DNA from: Dehalococcoidales bacterium
GTDB taxonomy: Bacteria; Chloroflexota; Dehalococcoidia; Dehalococcoidales; Fen-1064
Direction of reading: 5' to 3'
DNA: 7,253 nucleotides
NCBI GenBank assembly: GCA_030667735.1
Contig: DAOUVG010000070.1
Span: 1 to 7,253 of the forward strand
This document shows positions 1 to 6,996 of the stretch, piece by piece. A program made the translations under genes and the position numbers. The notes beneath the pieces are model-generated. The model saw only the letters and a list, made by a program, of their open reading frames with translations, searched no databases and was not told the origin of the DNA. How positions within the stretch are numbered: the stretch's first letter is position 1; every line of letters starts with the position of its first letter.

Positions 1-91
1 CAGTGGTTGCTGTCTCCTCTTCAGCCTCAGCCTCTGTCTCCGGTGCGGCTGCCTCAGCTATGACCGCAGTGGTGGCGGTCTCCTCTTCAGC
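1..91 (-). repeat. In-frame 66-base-period repeat in the rpoB tail
   Basis: Bases 1-25 and 67-91 match at 23 of 25 positions (differences at 8/74 and 11/77), giving a period of 66 bases, or 22 codons. In protein both copies read AEEETATT inside the acidic tail of RpoB. The first copy touches the window edge, so more units may follow. This looks like an internal duplication in a low-complexity coding tail, not a mobile element. Confidence 0.7.
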
Positions 92-3000
92 AGTGGACGC
101 CTCCTCAAGCACGGATACCTCGGCGGTCTCGGTCGCAGCACTTATCTCTTCCCCGGAGGCCAACTCCCCTTCCGGCGGGGACTCTTCGGCGGTAGCACTC
201 CTGCCAAGGACCGTTCTATTTTCCTCATTCACCACCTCAATGGACAACCCCAGGCTCTGCAGTTCTTTGACCAGCACCTTGAAGGATTCCGGTACACTTG
301 GCTGGAGGATATCCTCATTCTTGACAATTGCTTCATAGGCTTTGGTGCGACCGCTTACGTCGTCCGATTTTATAGTGAGCATTTCCTGGAGGTTGTGAGC
401 AGCGCCGTAAGCCTCCAGAGTCCATACCTCCATCTCACCGAAGCGCTGGCCACCGAACATGGCCTTCCCACCGAGGGGCTGCTGGCTTATCAGAGAGTAT
501 GGTCCCGTGGAACGCGCATGGACTTTATCCTCAACCAGATGGTTAAGTTTCATAATGTAGGTGATCCCCACTGTTATCGGTTGGTCAAACGGTGCACCAG
601 TGCGGCCGTCATACAGGATGACCTTGCCCAGAGTGGGCGGAATCTGGCCTGTCTCCTCATTAACCTTACGCGCGGCCTCCTCGAGCTTCTTTAGCTTGAG
701 TTTCCCGCTCTGGATACCCTGTTCTTCCAGCCACAGGCGCAGACAGACCTCCTTGGCAACTCCGTGATATTCGTCACCAAAGGCCTTCTTGCCATCGTAG
801 CCCTTGCTGGTCACCCACGCGCTAGCCTGTTCCGTTATCGCCATGGTATTGCCGTTGCTCGGGTCAGGGTCAATCACTCCTGACCTCTGGGCAATCCATG
901 CCCGGGCCATGGCGTCCTCAATGTCAACAGCATCGGCGCCGTCAAAGACTGGTGTGAGCACCTTAATACCCAGAATCTGGGCAATCCAGCCCAGATGGGT
1001 CTCCAGGACCTGGCCGAGGTTCATCCGACCCGGAACGCCGATGGGGTTGAGAATAATGTCTACCGGTGTGCCGTCAGGAAGAAACGGCATATCTTCGGCA
1101 GGGGCAATAATGGAAACCACGCCCTTGTTACCGTGCCTTCCGGCCATCTTGTCACCCACGGAAACCGCCCTCTTCTGTGCTACCCAGACCTGCACCCACT
1201 GGTTGACGCCGGCGGGCAGGTCATCACCGGTAAAGACTTTGACATTGACTATTTTCCCCTTCTCGCCATGAGGCACCCGCAGGGAAGTATCCTTCACCTC
1301 GCGGGCTTTCTCCCCGAATATGGCACGGAGGAGCTTCTCTTCAGCGGAGAGTTCGGTCTCACCCTTGGGTGTAATCTTACCGACCAGTATGTCATCCGGG
1401 CCTACCTTGGCCCCGATGCGGATAATGCCCTCCTCGTCCAGTTCCCGCAGGCTTTCTTCACCCACGTTAGGAATGTCCCGCGTTATCTCTTCAGGTCCCA
1501 GCTTGGTGTCCCGGGCTTCTACTTCGTATTTCTCAATGTGGATGGAGGTGAAAGTGTCCTTCTCAACCAGACGGTTGCTGATTATGATGGCATCCTCGTA
1601 GTTGTAGCCTTCCCAGACCATAAAGGCGCAGAGCAGGTTCTGGCCAAGGGCAAGCTCACCCTGCTCCGTGGATGAACTGTCCACCAGCACCTGACCCGGC
1701 TTCACGCGGTCGCCCTTGCCCACTATCGGGCGCTGGTTGATGCAGGTCCCCTTGTTGGTGCGGACAAACTTGAGCAGCGGGTAGCGGTCCTCGCCGCCAT
1801 CATCCCTGGTGATTACTATCTCCGAACTGGTGACCGACGTAACCACACCCGCATTCGTGGCCAGCAATACCTGGCCGCTATGCTTGGCAGCCTCGACCTC
1901 CATACCGGTGGCTACAATCGGTGCTGATGGGCGTAGCAAGGGCACAGCCTGCCGTTGCATGTTGGAGCCCATCAGGGCACGGTTGGCATCATCGTGTTCC
2001 AGGAACGGTATCAGCGCTGCCGAGACACTGAATATCTGCTTGGACGAAACATCCATGAAGTCAATTTTTTCCGGCGCTTCTCGCAGGTAACTACCGGCAA
2101 GTTTGGACTCAATCCTTGTGTCAACAAGTTCATTGTTTTCGTTCAGCCGGATATCAGCCTGTGCGATAGCGTACTTATCCTCCACATCGGCGGTCATATA
2201 GACAATCTCGCCGGAAACAAAAGACATGACTTTTATGTCCCTGGGGGAAAGACCGCGCAACTCGGCAGCCTGCTCTTCGCTGATAATGGTACCTTCTGCT
2301 ACCAGGATATTACCGTTATCACCAAGTACGTCCTCACGGGCAGTCTTACCCACCAGTTGCTCTTCGGTATTACCTATCTCGTGGACAACCTTACGGTATG
2401 GTGTTTCAATGAAACCGTATTTATTTATCCGACTGTAGGTTGCCAGCGAGCCAATCAGGCCAACGTTCGGCCCCTCAGGCGTCTCAATGGGACAGATTCT
2501 GCCGTAGTGCGAGTAGTGGACATCGCGGGCTTCAAAGCCGGCGCGCTCACGCGACAGCCCTCCCGGTCCCATCGCTGACAGGCGTCTCTTGTGGGTCAGT
2601 TCATCAAGGGGGTTGGTCTGCTGCATGAACTGGGAAAGCTGTGAACTACTGAAAAACTCCCTGATTGCAGCCATCACCGGACGGGTATTTATCAGGGCAC
2701 TGGGAACAGCAGCTTCCGTGGGAATGGTACTCATCCGTTCCCTGGCTACCCGCTCCAGACGCATCAGCCCGATGCGGAACTGGTTCTGTACCAGCTCACC
2801 AACTGTGCGAGTGCGCCGGTTCCCCAGGTGGTCTATGTCATCCGGGGTATCATCACCGTTGTTGACCATGATGATATGTCTTACAATCTCGACCATATCC
2901 TCCTTGGTCAGCGCTCGCTGGCTCTCCGGTATATCCAATCCCAGCCGCTTGTTCATCTTGTAGCGGCCTACGACCCCCAGGTCATAGTGCTGGGAGTCAA

Positions 3001-3808
3001 AAAGCTGGCTGGTTATCAGCTTCCTGGCGTTCTCAAGATTAGGCGGGTCACCGGGGCGCAGCTTGCGGTAGATGTCAATCATTGCCTCAGACTGGTCTCG
3101 AATAGCAGGCTCACGCTCCAGGGTCGACCGGATGTACTGGTGGTCGGGAGAGATGTCTTCTTCGGTAAACAGGCTCAGGAGCTCCTCATCGCTACTGTAG
3201 CCGATAGCGCGCAGCAGTGTGGTAACCGGTATCTTTCGTTTGCCGTTTATCTTTGCGGAAATGATGCCGGAATTGCTGGTATCAAACTCGAGCCAGGCCC
3301 CACGATTTGAGATTAGTTTGGCATGGCAAAGTCCCCGTCCGCTGGAGGCATCCTCTTCAACCGTGAAGTAAACACCCGGAGAGCGGAGCAACTGGCTGAC
3401 TACCACCCGTTCCGCCCCACTGGTAATGAAGGTACCCCTGGCAGTCATCAGGTGGATATCACCAAGGAACAGTTCCTGTTCCTTTATTTCTCCCGTCCCC
3501 TTGATTAGCAGCCTTGTCTGGACATAGAGAGGGGCCGAATAAGTCTTGTCCCTCTGAAGGCATTCATGTTCGGGGTAACGTGGTTCGCGGAACTCATAGC
3601 CGAGGAAGCTCAGCTCAAGTCTGTTGCCGGTGAAGTCCCGTATCGGCGATACTTCTTCCAGCACCTGTCTGAGCCCTTCTTCCTGGAACCATCGGAAAGA
3701 ATCCAGTTGTACTTCAATCAGGTTGGGTACTGCGATAATCTGGGGGAGTCTGGCGTAGGATTTCCTGGTGACCGGATACAGGTCCTTCTCGGTGTCAACC
3801 AAAGACAT
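1..3808 (-). CDS. rpoB: DNA-directed RNA polymerase subunit beta (3' end beyond the window)
   Basis: Encodes the beta subunit of bacterial RNA polymerase, which with beta' forms the catalytic cleft and holds the rifampicin pocket; it acts in the cytoplasm. Reading on the minus strand from the ATG at 3808, the frame stays open to the left edge (1269 full codons). Landmarks by residue: [19 protein letters not shown] near 120-140; rifampicin region SSQLSQFM to SAMGPGG about 388-416, followed by [22 protein letters not shown] with acidic pair E738/D739; [12 protein letters not shown] with K887 and K895, matching E. coli K1065 and K1073; [13 protein letters not shown] near 1125. The usual end of the family lies near residue 1197, so overall length is Bacillus-like without the large E. 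coli insertions. At least 72 more residues follow, rich in Glu, Ala and Thr. Start choice is backed by a ribosome binding site at 3814-3820. rpoC would be expected just outside the window. Identity is very secure; only the stop is missing. Confidence 0.98.
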   Translation of the reverse strand, partial: MSLVDTEKDLYPVTRKSYARLPQIIAVPNLIEVQLDSFRWFQEEGLRQVLEEVSPIRDFTGNRLELSFLGYEFREPRYPEHECLQRDKTYSAPLYVQTRLLIKGTGEIKEQELFLGDIHLMTARGTFITSGAERVVVSQLLRSPGVYFTVEEDASSGRGLCHAKLISNRGAWLEFDTSNSGIISAKINGKRKIPVTTLLRAIGYSSDEELLSLFTEEDISPDHQYIRSTLEREPAIRDQSEAMIDIYRKLRPGDPPNLENARKLITSQLFDSQHYDLGVVGRYKMNKRLGLDIPESQRALTKEDMVEIVRHIIMVNNGDDTPDDIDHLGNRRTRTVGELVQNQFRIGLMRLERVARERMSTIPTEAAVPSALINTRPVMAAIREFFSSSQLSQFMQQTNPLDELTHKRRLSAMGPGGLSRERAGFEARDVHYSHYGRICPIETPEGPNVGLIGSLATYSRINKYGFIETPYRKVVHEIGNTEEQLVGKTAREDVLGDNGNILVAEGTIISEEQAAELRGLSPRDIKVMSFVSGEIVYMTADVEDKYAIAQADIRLNENNELVDTRIESKLAGSYLREAPEKIDFMDVSSKQIFSVSAALIPFLEHDDANRALMGSNMQRQAVPLLRPSAPIVATGMEVEAAKHSGQVLLATNAGVVTSVTSSEIVITRDDGGEDRYPLLKFVRTNKGTCINQRPIVGKGDRVKPGQVLVDSSSTEQGELALGQNLLCAFMVWEGYNYEDAIIISNRLVEKDTFTSIHIEKYEVEARDTKLGPEEITRDIPNVGEESLRELDEEGIIRIGAKVGPDDILVGKITPKGETELSAEEKLLRAIFGEKAREVKDTSLRVPHGEKGKIVNVKVFTGDDLPAGVNQWVQVWVAQKRAVSVGDKMAGRHGNKGVVSIIAPAEDMPFLPDGTPVDIILNPIGVPGRMNLGQVLETHLGWIAQILGIKVLTPVFDGADAVDIEDAMARAWIAQRSGVIDPDPSNGNTMAITEQASAWVTSKGYDGKKAFGDEYHGVAKEVCLRLWLEEQGIQSGKLKLKKLEEAARKVNEETGQIPPTLGKVILYDGRTGAPFDQPITVGITYIMKLNHLVEDKVHARSTGPYSLISQQPLGGKAMFGGQRFGEMEVWTLEAYGAAHNLQEMLTIKSDDVSGRTKAYEAIVKNEDILQPSVPESFKVLVKELQSLGLSIEVVNEENRTVLGRSATAEESPPEGELASGEEISAATETAEVSVLEEASTAEEETATTAVIAEAAAPETEAEAEEETATT

Positions 3809-3813
3809 AGATA

Positions 3814-3820
3814 CCACCTC
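3814..3820 (-). promoter_or_regulatory. Ribosome binding site of rpoB
   Basis: On the minus strand GAGGTGG lies five bases before the ATG at 3808 (seven from its GAGGT core). It is purine-rich and complementary to the 16S rRNA end, and it fixes the rpoB start, where the protein begins [20 protein letters not shown]. Confidence 0.75.
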
Positions 3821-3951
3821 AAACTTAACGTCCTATGAAGGCATGCGGAAACGATGCTTTACCGTAGACGAATCCCAAAGCAGCGGCTAGGAAAAACAGA
3901 CAATTGTGTAATAAAGGTAGAAACCTCGTGAGGTATAGTCAACAATCTACT

Positions 3952-3981
3952 AATATATCAAATACCGTATATGTTTGTCAA
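3952..3981 (-). promoter_or_regulatory. Sigma-70 type promoter of rpoB
   Basis: On the minus strand a perfect -35 box TTGACA (3976-3981) is followed after 18 bases by TATATT (3952-3957), which matches the -10 consensus at five of six positions. Transcription would start near 3945, leaving a leader of roughly 137 bases before the rpoB ATG. The -35 box overlaps the TGA stop of the upstream cupin gene (3978-3980). The leader holds no convincing small gene and no strong T-tailed hairpin. A 12-base palindrome-like site, ACCTC-N2-GAGGT, lies at 3923-3934, just after the predicted start. Confidence 0.7.
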
Positions 3982-4343
3982 GTTCTATTGGTTCGCCCGT
4001 AATCATCACTCAGCCGTACCACGTCATCCAGCTCCGGGGTGGAGACCTCCAGAATCGTCGTATCCTCCAGAGCTTCTACTCGGTGCCGGGTAAACGGGAC
4101 AAGCCGGATGGCCTGGCCGGCCTGAAAAACAGTTGATACCGGAGCACTCTGCTCATCACTGATTTCAATCCGGGCCTTTCCGGAATACACGTACATAGTC
4201 TCATCCTTGTGCTCGTGGTACTGGAGACTTAGCCGGTGTCCTTTTTTGACGAATATTATCTTGCCGGCATACTTCGGGGTATGCGCCCAGAGCAGCTCGT
4301 ACCCCCAGGGCTTCTCTATCTTGCGAGGTAGCTTTTCCTCCAT
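3978..4343 (-). CDS. Mannose-6-phosphate isomerase-like cupin
   Basis: A single-domain cupin of 121 residues, soluble and without signal peptide or membrane segment. Numbered from the chosen ATG, KPWGYELLW (about 11-19) matches the opening of the cupin domain of type II phosphomannose isomerases. Cupin motif 1 gives likely metal ligands H43, H45 and E48 (YHEHKDE), and motif 2 supplies H87 in PFTRHRVEAL. The end, STPELDDVVRLSDDYGR, is typical of this family. A GTG two codons upstream (4349) is possible, but the GGGGGAG at 4353-4359 sits only 3 bases from it and 9 from the ATG, so I prefer the ATG. The gene starts 51 bases after the phosphohexomutase stop on the same strand, which suggests one operon and a role in mannose or other hexose-phosphate metabolism. 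The full-length type II enzyme also has a nucleotidyltransferase domain, absent here. The fold is secure; the exact substrate is not. Confidence 0.85.
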   Translation of the reverse strand: MEEKLPRKIEKPWGYELLWAHTPKYAGKIIFVKKGHRLSLQYHEHKDETMYVYSGKARIEISDEQSAPVSTVFQAGQAIRLVPFTRHRVEALEDTTILEVSTPELDDVVRLSDDYGRTNRT

Positions 4344-4352
4344 GTTCACCTG

Positions 4353-4359
4353 CTCCCCC
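4353..4359 (-). promoter_or_regulatory. Ribosome binding site deciding the cupin start
   Basis: GGGGGAG on the minus strand lies 9 bases before the ATG at 4343 but only 3 before an in-frame GTG at 4349. The spacing favours the ATG, although the two starts differ by only two residues. Confidence 0.5.
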
Positions 4360-4394
4360 TTGGCAGGAAACCCCGGATAGGGTCCCGCCTTGCT

Positions 4395-5828
4395 TCATAG
4401 CCCTGCCAGTTTCTTACCTGCCTCAAGCAGCCTATCCACGCGGGACAGACTGTTACTTTCGGCATAAACGCGGAGCACGGGTTCGGTGCCGGAGAACCGG
4501 ACCAGCAACCAGGTCCCGTCTTCCAGAGTGAAGCGGAAACCATCGTAAGTATCCGTCTTCGCCACCGGCACACCCTCAATAGCTTCCGGGAAGCTGTTCC
4601 GAATATGGTCGGTCATCCTCTGGCGTTCGTTCTCCGGGAAGTGGACATCCGTGCGATGGTAGTAGTGTGGTCCCACCCTGCGGTACAGGTCAGCGAGGAG
4701 TTGCGACGGGGTCTTGCCTGTCCTGACCATGAAATCCAGGAAGTAGAGGCTGGCGGGAACGGCGTCCCGCTCCGGTATATGTCCCCGGAAGCCGTAGCCG
4801 CCACTTTCCTCCCCGCCAATGAGTGCGTTCTCGGCAACCATTATCGGGGCAACGTATTTGAACCCGACCGATGTCTCATAAACCGGCACCTGGTATATCT
4901 CACCGAGACGGTCGACCATGCTGGTAGCGTTGATTGTCTTCACTATCGGTCCTCGCTCACCGCGTATCTCCAGCAGATAGAGGCAGAGCAGGGCAAATAC
5001 CTGGAGCTGGGTGAGAAACGCCCCGTTTTCATCGATTATGCCGATACGGTCGGCATCACCGTCCAGAGCAATGCCGACATCGGCCCCCTGTTCCCTGACG
5101 GTGGTAGACAGCTTCTCCAGGTTGACTTCAATCGGCTCGGGGTTTATCCCGGGGAAAGCAGGGTTGTATTCGCCGTTGATTTCGGTTACATCAATAGCAC
5201 CTCCGGCAAGAAGTGTCTTGATATAGCCGGCACCGGCCCCATACATCGGGTCGACAATGACCTTGAGCTTCGCCCGGCGGACCTTGTCGAGGTCAACGAA
5301 CCTGGTTGCCCGCTCCATGTAAACGGAGGTCAGGTCAGAATACTCTACAAGCCCGCGCTGCACGGCCTGCTCGAGAATCATCCTCTCGGTCTTTCCGGTG
5401 TTGCAGGCGCGGGAGACGTGCTTTTCCACTTCGGAGATAACTTCCGAGGGAGCACTGATGCCGCCGGCAACCCGCAACTTGAATCCGTTCCATCTTGCCG
5501 GGTTGTGGCTGGCGGTAATCATGATTGCACCGGCAGTTTGCTTGTGGGTAACGCCGAAACTGACCACCGGGGTCGGGGTCGGCCGGGGAGACAGGAGGAC
5601 CTTTATCCCGTTGCCGGCTATGACCTCGGCTGCCGCGGCGGCGAATTCCTCCGAGGCAAAACGGGTATCGTAACCGATTACCAGTCCCTGGCCTCCCAGT
5701 CCCGCCTGCCTGAAGTAATCGGCAACACCCTGCGCACAGAAGCGAACGTTGTCAAAGGTGAAATCCTCGGCGATGACTCCTCGCCAGCCGTCGGTGCCGA
5801 ACTTGATGGGGTTTTCTGCCGCTCCCAT
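4395..5828 (-). CDS. Phosphoglucomutase/phosphomannomutase (alpha-D-phosphohexomutase family)
   Basis: Cytoplasmic enzyme of 477 residues that moves phosphate between C6 and C1 of a hexose phosphate through a phosphoserine intermediate, feeding nucleotide-sugar synthesis. All four family signatures are present in order: substrate entry FGTDGWRG (10-17); catalytic serine loop TASHNP (105-110, phosphoserine S107); magnesium loop DGDADR (256-261); sugar-binding GGEESGG (338-344); phosphate-binding RFSGTEP (444-450). Length fits the bacterial PMM/PGM and GlmM group (roughly 445-550). The ATG at 5828 is supported by the FGTDGWRG motif close behind it and by GGAGG at 5832-5836, though its 3-base spacing is short. 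The cupin gene follows 51 bases downstream, pointing to phosphomannomutase or phosphoglucomutase activity. Glucosamine-phosphate mutase is less likely but cannot be excluded from motifs alone. A probable promoter lies at 6018-6026, giving a leader of about 185 bases that carries two hairpin repeats. Confidence 0.95.
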   Translation of the reverse strand: MGAAENPIKFGTDGWRGVIAEDFTFDNVRFCAQGVADYFRQAGLGGQGLVIGYDTRFASEEFAAAAAEVIAGNGIKVLLSPRPTPTPVVSFGVTHKQTAGAIMITASHNPARWNGFKLRVAGGISAPSEVISEVEKHVSRACNTGKTERMILEQAVQRGLVEYSDLTSVYMERATRFVDLDKVRRAKLKVIVDPMYGAGAGYIKTLLAGGAIDVTEINGEYNPAFPGINPEPIEVNLEKLSTTVREQGADVGIALDGDADRIGIIDENGAFLTQLQVFALLCLYLLEIRGERGPIVKTINATSMVDRLGEIYQVPVYETSVGFKYVAPIMVAENALIGGEESGGYGFRGHIPERDAVPASLYFLDFMVRTGKTPSQLLADLYRRVGPHYYHRTDVHFPENERQRMTDHIRNSFPEAIEGVPVAKTDTYDGFRFTLEDGTWLLVRFSGTEPVLRVYAESNSLSRVDRLLEAGKKLAGL

Positions 5829-5849
5829 GTCCCTCCGTTGACCGTTCCT

Positions 5850-5897
5850 GTCATTCCGAGCCGGGGCTCCGAGCGGAGCGAGGAGACACAGAATCTC
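5850..5897 (+). repeat. GTCATT hairpin repeat, copy 1
   Basis: Starts GTCATTCCGAGC and ends CAGAATCTC, with outer arms ATTCCG and CAGAAT that pair at five of six positions. An inner hairpin GCTCC-GAGC-GGAGC lies at 5866-5879. It ends 21 bases before the mutase start, so it should be transcribed in that gene's leader. Confidence 0.7.
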
Positions 5898-5949
5898 CGC
5901 AGATGATGCCGCTTCCTATCAGGTGACCTTTCTCTTAGTTCGGTCTCGT

Positions 5950-5983
5950 GTCATTGCGAGGAGCGTCAGTGACGAAGCAATCT
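5950..5983 (+). repeat. GTCATT hairpin repeat, copy 2
   Basis: Starts GTCATTGCGAG and ends GAAGCAATCT. Outer arms ATTGC and GCAAT are complementary, and the middle contains CGTCA-G-TGACG. It also lies in the predicted leader of the mutase gene. It resembles a short repeat that I recall as widespread in bacterial and Chloroflexota genomes. Confidence 0.75.
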
Positions 5984-6017
5984 TGGCACTATTGTGTTAC
6001 CCTGTTCTCTGAATTCA

Positions 6018-6026
6018 ATTATACCA
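6018..6026 (-). promoter_or_regulatory. Extended -10 promoter for the mutase-cupin operon
   Basis: On the minus strand TGGTATAAT is a perfect TGnTATAAT extended -10 element (TATAAT at 6018-6023). No good -35 box lies at the normal distance; the hexamer 17 bases upstream, CTACCG, is poor, as is usual for extended -10 promoters. Transcription would start near 6011. Confidence 0.55.
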
Positions 6027-6118
6027 CTAAAGTGCCTTTCCGGTAGTCCCTGTCGAGGGTTATGACAATATGCAGGTCTCGTTGCCGTGACCGCGTAGTT
6101 GTCGGTCGTCCATTCATT

Positions 6119-6145
6119 AGATTGCGGCGCTGCGCTCGCAATGAC
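6119..6145 (-). repeat. GTCATT hairpin repeat, copy 3 (inverted)
   Basis: On the minus strand it reads GTCATTGCGAGC, a short middle, then CGCAATCT. The arms ATTGCG and CGCAAT are perfectly complementary over six bases, and the middle holds a small GCG/CGC pairing. It is the most compact copy and is inverted relative to the copy at 5950-5983. Confidence 0.75.
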
Positions 6146-6281
6146 GGCATACCATTCCCGAAAACACTCTATGTCATTGCTTCGGCGTCTAGATTGGACC
6201 TTCACGTTCCCGTCCGTATAACGAGCCAGTACAAGGCCGAATCAGCTAACGCGCTTATTGACACGAGTAATAAGTGCCGAC

Positions 6282-6845
6282 TTAACCCCTTGATTTGGGC
6301 TTGAATATTACCGATGGCCCGAATCTTTCCGAGTACTTGAAGCCTTCGGCCTCTATAACCTCGCCGTACCTGGCTTTCAGTTCATCCAGGGGACCCACGT
6401 CCAGGGCATACATCGGGCAGGCCTCGACACAGATGGTCTGCTTGCCCTGCTCCAACCGCTCCAGGCAGAGGTCGCACTTCTGCATCCTGGCATCCTCTTC
6501 AGGACCGAACTGCGGTGTATCCCAGGGACAAGCATTGAGGCAGAGGGTGTTACACTGCTGGTTGCCCACACACTTCTCCCGGTCAACCACTACGATGCCG
6601 TCGGACTCTCGTTTGCTGATAGCGTCCACCGGGCAGGCCTTGATGCAGGGCGGGTCAGCACACTGGTAGCACAACGAGGCCAGGTATGCAACGAAGACGT
6701 CGGGGAATTTGCCCTCCTCAATAGTTTGCACCCGCAGCCATTTGGCTGGCCCGGCGTCAATATCGTGCCAGTCTTTGCAGGCCACAGCACAGGCGTAGCA
6801 GCCCGTGCACCGCGTCTGGTCGAAATAGAACCCCATCTGGGTCAT
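6282..6845 (-). CDS. Four-cluster 4Fe-4S ferredoxin subunit (DmsB/HupX-like)
   Basis: An electron-transfer protein of 187 residues related to the iron-sulfur subunits of molybdopterin oxidoreductases (DmsB, NrfC, PsrB type), a family also used in Dehalococcoides hydrogenase complexes as HupX. It has no signal peptide or membrane segment. Sixteen cysteines fall in four groups: C13/C16/C19/C23; C59/C62/C67/C71 (CYQCADPPCIKACP); C92/C98/C102/C106; C124/C127/C139/C143 (CDLC then CVEACP). Groups 1, 2 and 4 have family spacing; group 3 is Cx5Cx3Cx3C where many members have CxxCxxCxxxC, with N95 at the usual second cysteine. The ATG at 6845 is secure because AAAGGAGG lies seven bases upstream. Such subunits normally sit beside a large molybdopterin or hydrogenase subunit and a membrane anchor, but here the neighbours are metK and a sugar mutase, so the partner must lie elsewhere. 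Fold and clusters are secure; the partner and pathway are unknown. Confidence 0.92.
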   Translation of the reverse strand: MTQMGFYFDQTRCTGCYACAVACKDWHDIDAGPAKWLRVQTIEEGKFPDVFVAYLASLCYQCADPPCIKACPVDAISKRESDGIVVVDREKCVGNQQCNTLCLNACPWDTPQFGPEEDARMQKCDLCLERLEQGKQTICVEACPMYALDVGPLDELKARYGEVIEAEGFKYSERFGPSVIFKPKSRG

Positions 6846-6852
6846 TGGAATT

Positions 6853-6860
6853 CCTCCTTT
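6853..6860 (-). promoter_or_regulatory. Strong ribosome binding site of the ferredoxin gene
   Basis: AAAGGAGG on the minus strand, seven bases before the ATG at 6845. It is nearly ideal and settles the start over the second ATG three codons later. Confidence 0.8.
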
Positions 6861-6871
6861 CTGCCCTCTCA

Positions 6872-6907
6872 GCCTGAACCAGGCAGTCTATCACCAACTT
6901 GACTGCC
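6872..6907 (-). promoter_or_regulatory. Overlapping inverted repeats ahead of the ferredoxin gene
   Basis: A perfect 7-base inverted repeat GGCAGTC-N12-GACTGCC (6882-6907) overlaps by three bases a second perfect one, GCCTG-AAC-CAGGC (6872-6884). The two hairpins cannot form fully at once. They end 11 bases upstream of the ribosome binding site. They could be a leader switch or a protein-binding site; the match to any known riboswitch is not clear to me. Confidence 0.35.
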
Positions 6908-6946
6908 AATTGTGCACTTCCACTTGTAGAAGGGGAAATAGATGTA

Positions 6947-6980
6947 AGAGGGGGCGCACCCTCTGAGGGGCGCCCCCTCT
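6947..6980 (-). terminator. GC-rich nested hairpin, possible metK terminator
   Basis: Perfect 11-base arms AGAGGGGGCGC (6947-6957) and GCGCCCCCTCT (6970-6980) enclose a loop that itself pairs CCCT-CTG-AGGG. On the minus strand it is followed by TTACATCTATTT, a broken T-rich stretch, so it could end transcription from metK 160 bases downstream of its stop. The T-run is weak, so it may instead be another intergenic repeat. Confidence 0.4.
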
Positions 6981-6996
6981 GGACTCTCCTCACCCC

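Larger units (their letters stand above)
5829..6281. other. Gene-free spacer with repeats and a promoter
   Basis: No believable gene is seen in these 453 bases on either strand. It holds three copies of the GTCATT hairpin repeat (5850-5897, 5950-5983, 6119-6145) and an extended -10 promoter reading toward the mutase. The part from about 6146 to 6281, just after the ferredoxin stop, shows no clear terminator, tRNA or other structure. Short open frames across it are made of repeat sequence. Confidence 0.7.

Noticed and set aside
1..220. rpoB-rpoC gene fusion
   Set aside because: The frame is open at the edge and the tail could be a linker, but no beta' sequence is in the window, so a fusion cannot be supported.
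395..3838. Several plus-strand open frames of 60-226 codons across the left half
   Set aside because: All are opposite the intact rpoB frame, which explains the region base by base; none has a recognisable motif.
3835..3951. Leader peptide or attenuator in the rpoB leader
   Set aside because: Possible tiny frames lack ribosome binding sites, and no stem followed by a T-run is present.
4605..5906. Plus-strand open frame of 433 codons opposite the mutase gene
   Set aside because: It lies antisense to a gene with all phosphohexomutase motifs, its translation resembles no family I know, and long antisense frames are common opposite GC-rich coding sequence.
5950..6145. Complete insertion sequence or MITE with target duplication
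   Set aside because: The outward ends match, but the flanking bases show no direct duplication and there is no transposase, so only an inverted repeat pair is claimed.
6173..6195. Possible sixth GTCATT repeat
   Set aside because: It has GTCATTGC at one end, but the other end lacks a matching GCAAT arm, so pairing is lost; it may be a decayed remnant.
5966..6205. Minus-strand open frame of 79 codons in the spacer upstream of the mutase
   Set aside because: It is built largely from the GTCATT repeats and the promoter region, a common source of false gene calls.
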